Made by a program: the position numbers and the translations under genes. The notes under the pieces are model-generated. The model worked only from the letters and a program-made list of their open reading frames with translations, was not told the DNA's origin and searched no databases. A stretch of DNA of 64,000 nucleotides from Zygnema cylindricum (lineage: Eukaryota; Streptophyta; Zygnematophyceae; Zygnematales; Zygnemataceae). The stretch spans positions 1 through 64,000 of the forward strand of contig JBBHKE010001644.1 of the NCBI GenBank assembly GCA_037447655.1. Direction: 5' to 3'. How positions within the stretch are numbered: the first letter of the stretch is position 1; the number at the start of each line of letters is the position of its first letter. Positions 57,387 through 64,000 of this stretch are shown here, one piece after another.

Positions 57387-58062
57387 CTCTCTCTCTCTCT
57401 CTCCCTCTCTCTCTCCCTCTCTCTCCCTCTCTCTCTCCCTCTCTCTCCCCCTCTCTCCCCCTCTCTCTCTCCTCTCTCTCTCCCTAACCCTCTCCCTCGT
57501 AGTGGAAAGAAATTGTTAGAAAGGAGATTGAAACGAAAAGGAATCGGAAAAGGACAACTTTGTGGTCTTCTGTTGTTTGTTTTTTCTATCCATTTGAAAA
57601 CCCTAACATTTTGTCTTTGTTCTTTTTTGTATTTTTCTGCTTCAGCGTGCTCAGTTGAGATGGGAACAAGTGGTTTGGAAAATGGAGGAGGAGGAGCTCC
57701 AAGGGCTTCCGGAAGAAGTGGGGGAGCTGAAGAAGGGATGCGCTCGCGGAGAGTCGCAAGTTGAATCGCTTTCGAGGGAGAGCGAATCTCTGAAGAAGAA
57801 GATGCAAGAATTAGAAAAACCCCAAAAGGCCGAGATGGAGAGTTTCCGGAAGGAGATAAACATCCGGAAGAGAGAGAACGAAGAAGCGAAGGAAAAGGTG
57901 GAAAAGGGCGAGGAGAATTTTCAGATAGATTGTATCGCTTTTTCCGACGAGAAGAAAAGATTAGAAGAGTGTAAAGATGAGCTTGCGAAGGAAAGGATCG
58001 AGTACGAGAAGAAAAAGGAAAAGAGAGAGGAGAGAGAGAGGAAAAGGTCGAGAAAGCAGTGA
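56620..58062 (+). CDS. Small coiled-coil protein, function unknown
   Basis: Two exons, 56620-56724 and 57646-58062, joined in phase 0 by a GT-AG intron (donor GTAAAG, acceptor CTTCAG), give 173 residues. ATG 56620 is the first after the TATA box and has A at -3 and G at +4. The N-terminus has four Cys in the first 18 residues or so (CTC..., AMSTACMA). From residue 36 the protein is almost all charged heptad-like helix (EELQGLPEEVGELKKG, SRESESLKKKMQELEK) ending in a KR-rich tail. No enzyme motif. I do not recognise a family. A conventional poly(A) signal AATAAA follows at about 58170. Promoter and exon 1 are duplicated at 44730-46600. Confidence 0.7.
57318..57490. repeat. CT microsatellite in intron 1
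   Basis: An almost pure CTCTCT run of about 60 bases, followed by CTCTCTCC variants to 57490. It begins about 35 bases after the inverted-repeat arm ends. Confidence 0.9.
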
Positions 58063-60226
58063 AAGTAGTAGATTTATTGGAGTTGTTTTTTTTTTCTCTC
58101 TGTCTGTCTCTGTATATTTATGTAAATTTCTCGCACGTTCATTGAAGAGGTTTTGTTGTTTATTGACCAATAAATAACAAATAGCTGCTAATTCTTGCTT
58201 GGATTTTCTCTTATTTGTATGTGCTTTAAAAAGAAAAGGCGGATGGAATTCCCTCCACAAAAGAGTTCCTTTTTTGGTTTTATTTTTTGGAAATGTTACA
58301 TTGGTGTTTTTGCCAGATTTGCAGCTCTGCGAGTTCCAGTTTGTAGACTGTAAGTTTATTTTTTTCATCCATGGCGTCGTCATGCCTAGCACGAGTTTCT
58401 CTTTCTAAGGCAATGTGACAGCCTGTCACAGCCAAGAACGCTCCCAGGAGTTGCCATCTGCACGGGTTTCTGTGAGATCTTTAAAAAAGAGTTCCAGGGC
58501 TTGCGAGGAGGTTTAATTTTACAGGCTGCTGAAGGTAGCAAGAAAGGCAAATGTCATAGAAAGGTGAAAGGAGCTGCCACCATAGCTACTGTTGCGATTG
58601 CAGAGGAAACGAAAACGAGTTTAAAGCATTTGGTGCACAAGTTATCGCAACTGATATGGGCATGCATATTAAATCACGTATTTTGCATGATAAAACACAC
58701 TACTGGCTTAGGAAATCGAAAAATTGTCCTCTCACTAACAGTTCTGCAACATTTTATGAAGCATGCCCGACACCGTTGAATGCATTGTGCTTTCTGTTCA
58801 CTTTGGTGTTGACACACCTAATAGTGCGTTAGGTACATTTAAGTACGCTCTGCAAATTCAGTTAAAGAAAGGAGTCAAATGGAGTCAAACAGAGTCCATG
58901 TGACTCTATTTGTGACTCCATCCCACTCCATTTGCCTTTACTTCCCTCCATTAGCCTTCGTTTTCTTCCAATGTCGGCAAGAGGGAGGCGAACGGAGTCA
59001 AATGGACGCAAATGGAGTCAAACGTTTTATGGTGTTCTTTAGCATAGTCTATGTCTGGCTAGGTAGTTATGGTTTCAGAAGCTTTTTTGTTGTTGTTTTT
59101 GTGCTTCTTGTTCCTTTCAACATCATTTGCTAACTTGCCTTTGTTTGTGTTCATTTCTTTTGGGCTGTTTTTCTTTCTTATTTGCTTTCAGCCAGGCTTG
59201 GTTATTCAGTTTCGGTTTTACCTTATTGTTTTTGTTCCCATGTAGAATTCCACAGTGAAAACAGAAAAGAAGTGAACAAATAAAGCAAAAGCTATTAGTT
59301 TGAGGGAAGAAAGCAGAATCAGCAGAGGTCAAAGTACGTGAAACAAAAATGAATCAATCGAAAGTACGATAATGCGAACTAAAAAACAGGTGACTTCCTT
59401 CGTCAACCTATGTGATATCTGTTTCTGCCCACCTAGTCGTCCCATATATCATATGTTCTTGGAATCCGTCCAAGAACATGCGAAAAAACCAACAAGACTT
59501 TATTAAAAAGCGCAGCATCTGAGTCCATGGTAACAAAAAGGGGCGGCACCACCAAAACTGAAAAACTACATGTGAAGGGAACATTGGGGCTTCAGTTAAT
59601 CCAGAACCAAACCCTAAAATTTTGCCAAATATCCGGCAAGACAGGTGAAAATGTGAGACCGCCAGAATACAAAGCATTTCTTTCCAAAAACGACGACTTG
59701 CAGAGACTACAGTCAAAAGTGGTACAAAATCACAATGTTAAAAGTGATACAAAAGGTCACAGTGTTAAAAGTGATCCAAAAGGTCAAAACGTTAAATTTG
59801 ATTAAAAAAGGTCAGTGTATTAAAAGCAGTACAAAAGTTCACATAATGCAAAAGATCTCAATGTAAAAGCGATAAAGAAGGTCGCAGTGGTACAAAAGGT
59901 TGCAATGCTGAAGTGAAAGGTCACAACCGTTAAAAACGAAAGCACAAAAAAAACAAAATACAAAAACAAAGCATCTTCCATATCTTTGCATAACAAGTTC
60001 ACAGGTATTTGAAGGAACTACAATTGACTTTTCCACTAGTAAGCCATCACTCTTTTCCATATTTTCAAAGGCGCCAAATGAATGGAACGCTGATTTCGAT
60101 TGGAACCAAATGAACTGTCAAGTCCCTAACGTTTCTTTCTCATTTTTTTTCTTTTTTAAAATTTCAAAGAGCGGCCAATGAATGAAAAGAAAATTCTGGT
60201 TCGGACTGAATAAACAGACGAGCTTG
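58063..60226. other. Intergenic region between the coiled-coil gene and PRP31
   Basis: No further gene found. At 58870-59025, GGAGTCAAATGGAGTCAAA words face TGACTCCATCCCACTCCATTTG words, giving an imperfect palindrome. At about 59705-59940 a 27-29-bp unit (GTGATACAAAAGGTCACAGTGTTAAAA type) repeats six to eight times with drift. Some open frames (58501-58779, 59527-59805) resemble nothing I know. Confidence 0.45.
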
Positions 60227-62245
60227 TTAATGCTTTTTTAACCGAGAAAAAGTACCAGTTTCTGAAAAATATGTGCTCTGTGTTCCACTCCCTAGATGTG
60301 CCTGAGCCTGAGCCTGAGGATTGCTCAACTCCATTCCCTGAAAAAAAGAAAAAACGGTATTTCCCAACAATTCATCAATTTCAAGCAAATAAAAAAACGG
60401 CAAAGCCGGAAGGGTCTTGTTGTTTTCGTAATTAAATAGTATGATCTACAACGTAATGAACCCGACGAAGAATCAAATACTCCATAATATATAGGTTTCC
60501 ATCTGTATTAATGTGACCTGAACAGAAAGAAACGTCAAGTCTCTATCAAGGCAAAGAAATGGAAACACAGGCAAGAAATTGGAATTTAGATTTTAATTCT
60601 GATTTAAAAGTTTAGATTTTTATATATTATTTTTGTAATAGATTGGTTCATATTTGACATTTTCCAGTTTTCCAAGTTAAATTTGCATAAAAGAAAGAGA
60701 AACATTTTCACTTTACCTGCACCGGTGTGAAAACTAAGGACGATAATCCTGATGTGCTCCCACTGCTGCCATAGTTTTTCTCCTTAAACCTGCTCAAAGT
60801 AAACCCACAATAAACATTCAAAACTTGACAACTTCCAGCGACGTAAATGAATTCCAGCAAAGCCGGAATTGCTTTGCCGTTTCCTTTTGAAAATATTATG
60901 ATCTGCAATTGTATTGAACCATACAGAGCACAAATACTTAAAATGTTTCACATTGTTTTGTATCCGTTTTAGTGTGAAAGAATTACTACAGTACCCATTT
61001 TCTTGATTCAAAAATGAACCAAGACTTGGTGAATGCTCTGTCAAAAATGACAAGGAAAAAAACAAGGGACAATAACTCGTGCTACAGGCTGTCAAGACTG
61101 TCAGGTTAACATGGTGAATTTTGAAAGAGCTTAAAGACAGACAGGGATAAAAATCTAATTTTTGAATTGAACATATTGAAAAAAAAATCAAATCGTAGTC
61201 AACCACGTATTAGCTGCCTTCTCTTTTCAAGTAAAAAGCAAATATCAGCGAAAACAAACTGGTGCTCAAGTGGCAAAGAATTCAATACAAGAAACACCGT
61301 ATCAAAGAAACTCAATTACTCACTTCTTTGCCTTTACTGTGATCTTCTTTTGACTCTGAGCCACCCGGAGCTTCCCACTTCCAGCTTGTCCCAACATTCC
61401 ATAACCTTCTCCAATACCATCACCTGCATGAAAAACCATTCCATAAACAACCATCGAACCTCCCAAAATTTCCCATTTTGTTCTTGTCCCATGACAACCA
61501 CAAAATTTGCGACAAGACATAGCCTGATTGGCTGGCTACGCCTCTTATCCCTCTTCATAACATAATAAATGTGTTATCTTAGTATTAAAAAGACCTAATA
61601 CCATCTGAATTTGTTACTCCATTAAAAAGCCAAAAAGACAGAAAGTCTAATGTGTATCTTTCCCCTTTAGACTCCGTTGAATTTTTGCCACATGCAAACC
61701 TATCTGTTAACAACTACATTAAAAGAACAGTGAACCTTCCTAAGTGTACAAAAGCTATTTAAAGACTATATTTAAGCCCCCGGCAATGTCTAACACACAT
61801 GTTCGAAATGTACTTGCAATTATCTTGAAATTATCTAAAATGTTTAAATCGATGGTTTTAACATATGTTAAAATGGCGGAATTACAAAAAAGGATACATA
61901 GAAAAGGAACGATTGCTCATAATCCTGGAGTAAAAACGGCCGGCTAACTAAAAAGGAAATCCACGAAAGAAATCGCAACAGAGCCCTTTCATTTGACAGA
62001 CGCTGTGCATAACCCGATTCATTCCTCTTCCCTCTCCCCCCTCCCTCTCCCTCCTCCCTCCCTCCTCTCCTCATCCATCCATCCATCATCATCATCCATT
62101 CCATCCCACTCCATCATCATCATCCATCATCATCATCATCATCATCATCATCTCCCTCCCTCCTCCTCCTCCTCATCCACTCCATCATCCATCTCGTAAA
62201 TCATCCATCATAAATCATCCTCATCATCCATAAATCGTCCATCCG

Positions 62246-62278
<33 letters not shown>

Positions 62279-63831
62279 CCTCCCTCCTCCATCATCATCC
62301 ATCCGTCATCCATCCATCCATCCATCCATCCATCTCATCATCTCTCTTCCCTCCCCTCTCCCTCTCTCTCTGTCCCCCACTCTCTATATACGTGTTTTTC
62401 TAGCATGAAGGACTTATCAAAGTCCAGTAAATCTTTTCCCATGACTCCTTTAACCTGTCCATCTCCTTGGCTAAACCCTTGAGATACATACCAAGTGAGC
62501 TCTCCTCAGGGATCCCAAATTGCATTCGGTTCGCCAGTTTCCTCATGTCTGTCATCGCATACCTAGTACCGCAAAAAAAAAAATGGGTTACTATAATAAA
62601 ACGATTTTTCCTCTAAACTTAAGATTTGACAAGCAAGCAGGTATTTGTACGCAAATCATTAACTCTAAAAGCACCGTCCGTGACTTGAAAAGAAACGCAA
62701 AAACCTTCGGTTTTTTTACCCAAAACTGGAAGGATACATGTGCGATACACCAAACACAAACGCTGCAACAGTGTATTCTTCTAGAAACTGAAAAAACTTT
62801 TCTGGCTCAGATGAAAACAACACAAGAATGAAACAAACGTTTTGTGAACCTAGACAAACATGTTGCATCGGAGGGCACAGCAGAAGAGACTTGTTAAAAT
62901 CATGAGGCAAGAAACATGAGGAAAACAAACCTCACCTTTCCTTCTGCTTTCGAAGTCGCAGTCCACCTCTCTTTTTCTTTGGATCAGCATCAGGGACCGG
63001 AAGAGGCTTCGGTTGCTTTGGAGGCGGAGGCTCTTGCCATTTATCAATTTTTCGTTTTATTTCGTCCCGTAAATTTTTCCCATGATTGCCCCCTGTGTCA
63101 CTTCCTGCTGCGTCAACTCGGGCAGACAAACTGCATTTTCCGGCTACTAACCTACAGGCCCTCATTCTAAGAGCCGGAGGAGTACTCTGTACAATTTCAC
63201 TGTTGAATATGAACCCCGTATGTTGATGAGTGGTGGCCATGGAAAAACCTGCAAGATTTTTCTTCTTTGCACCTAAAACGAGGACATTTGCAGCAGGCAT
63301 ATTTGCTAAGTTTGGAAGACCTCCAGCCACTCCCATTAACTGGGCGGCAATGGCACTCCCAACTATGGCTGAAAGGTTGGGGGCAATGGATCCCATACGG
63401 CTTTCTACAAAAGCAAGAACCAGTTTTTTTGATTCGTCAAGATCAAGCGCCCTATCACAAGCCTCGAGAGTCTTTTGTAGAGTTTCATCAGGTAGAGGTT
63501 TCCCGTTCGTGGTTGAAGCAGTGACTGATACCACCATGATAGTTGCAGAAGGAAGAAGGCCTTCCAAGTCCACCAGTGTCAGGTCCATCTCATTCCCAAT
63601 TTTTTTAACCACACGTGCATAATCTATGGGATGAAGCACAAGTGACTCAAGCTCTGGAAACTTAAGACGATACTTGTCGCGAATGAAATTGTGAACCACT
63701 GCAATCTCATTATCAATATCGACCATGAGCTGGTTGCAATCAACAATTAGCTGATAGTTAGGGTCTTCTAAGCCCACAAACTCCACTTTGGACAACTCGT
63801 TATTTCCTCCTTCCATAGCCTTGTTGACTTT
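60227..63831 (-). CDS. PRP31: U4/U6 snRNP splicing factor Prp31, 5' end missing
   Basis: Five exons on minus: 62936-63831, 62492-62562, 61324-61423, 60717-60789 and 60227-60337, all GT-AG with matching phases. They give 416 residues plus stop. The first exon here carries the NOSIC/Nop fold (YQLIVDCNQLMVDIDNEI, HNFIRDKYRLKFPELE, HPIDYARVVKKIGNEMDL) and RMGSIAPNLSAIVG, which in the family bind 15.5K and U4 snRNA. The later exons hold the Prp31 C-terminal domain (WQEPPPPKQPKPLPVPD, TDMRKLANRM, GEGYGMLGQAG, GTQSTYFSE). The protein bridges U4/U6 and U5 in the tri-snRNP in the nucleus. Plant homologues have a few dozen more N-terminal residues, presumably encoded beyond 64000. Nothing looks broken. 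Confidence 0.96.
62020..62372. repeat. CAT/CCT microsatellite in a PRP31 intron
   Basis: Runs of CTCCCT, CATCCATC and CATCATCAT alternate through most of the 1068-bp intron 61424-62491, ending with CTCTCT. Clearly intronic because the flanking exons splice in phase. Confidence 0.88.
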
Positions 63832-64000
63832 CTGCAATACCAAGCAAAGATTAGTAATTGAACATGCTAGGTTGTTCATAATGGATAGGAAACCAGCTTC
63901 CCATTTGCTGTATCTCAAACAGATGCAAGCCTCCATACTTAGAGCATTTTATAAAAATCAAACAGGTATGCTTTTGGGAGACTTTTTAGAAAATTGAAAC
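63832..64000 (-). other. PRP31 intron reaching the window edge
   Basis: The acceptor TATTGCAG ends at 63832. Upstream sequence stays open in frame for about 35 codons, but its residues do not match Prp31, so it is read as intron. The donor lies outside the window. Confidence 0.55.

Noticed and set aside
63832-63936. N-terminal extension of the PRP31 exon up to ATG 63936
   Set aside because: The residues before position 63831 do not resemble Prp31, and a good acceptor (TATTGCAG) separates them from the conserved part.

Overview
This is a transposon-dominated stretch of a plant-lineage nuclear genome. GT-AG introns, a spliceosomal PRP31 gene with plant-type C-terminal exons, a root-cap-domain protein (a family I know from streptophytes) and Ty1/copia elements support this. 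Abundant simple repeats and half-tRNA-primed copia elements would suit a streptophyte alga or early-diverging land plant, but the species cannot be fixed from the sequence. Only three host genes are convincing: a secreted PAN/root-cap protein (41327-43820, minus), a small coiled-coil protein (56620-58062, plus) and PRP31 (60227 to beyond the right edge, minus, 5' end missing).

Layout. 1-1.8 kb: broken BED/hAT transposase gene. 2.2-14.5 kb: MITEs sharing TACACC ends, a complete but dead copia element A (3013-9456, target duplication GCCGC) and solo LTR G (9729-10972, GTATT). 14.5-25.1 kb: solo LTR B, then one LINE-like remnant split by copia element C (16069-22465) and by solo LTR F (23116-24289, GTGGT). 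25-29.6 kb: anonymous DNA with one MITE. 29.6-36 kb: a different dead copia element E with a duplicated zinc-knuckle block in Gag. 36-40 kb: purine/pyrimidine tracts, two tRNA-derived SINE-like elements in opposite orientation, a truncated LINE 3' end, a 40-bp minisatellite and an orphan root-cap exon. 41.3-43.8 kb: the root-cap gene. 44.7-57.3 kb: a large inverted repeat with 1.87-1.89 kb arms around an 8.8 kb loop. The loop holds a minisatellite broken by two tandem copies of a nested palindromic DNA transposon, the first of them interrupted by an internally deleted copia element D (48282-52668). The right arm contains the promoter and first exon of the coiled-coil gene; the left arm is a headless duplicate of these, pointing at the root-cap gene. 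57.3-64 kb: microsatellites and PRP31.

The most unusual biology is in the A/C/D copia group. Flanking target duplications place the LTR end inside the gag reading frame, so the gag start codon lies in the LTR and the primer-binding site is translated. That site is a 15-base perfect complement of the initiator tRNA-Met anticodon arm, the half-tRNA priming known from Drosophila copia and Volvox Osser. The LTRs also carry a conserved antisense tRNA-like module and a conserved pair of ACGT-core sites.

All reading frames, splice sites and repeat borders were worked out by eye. Percent identities, database matches and expression were not available.
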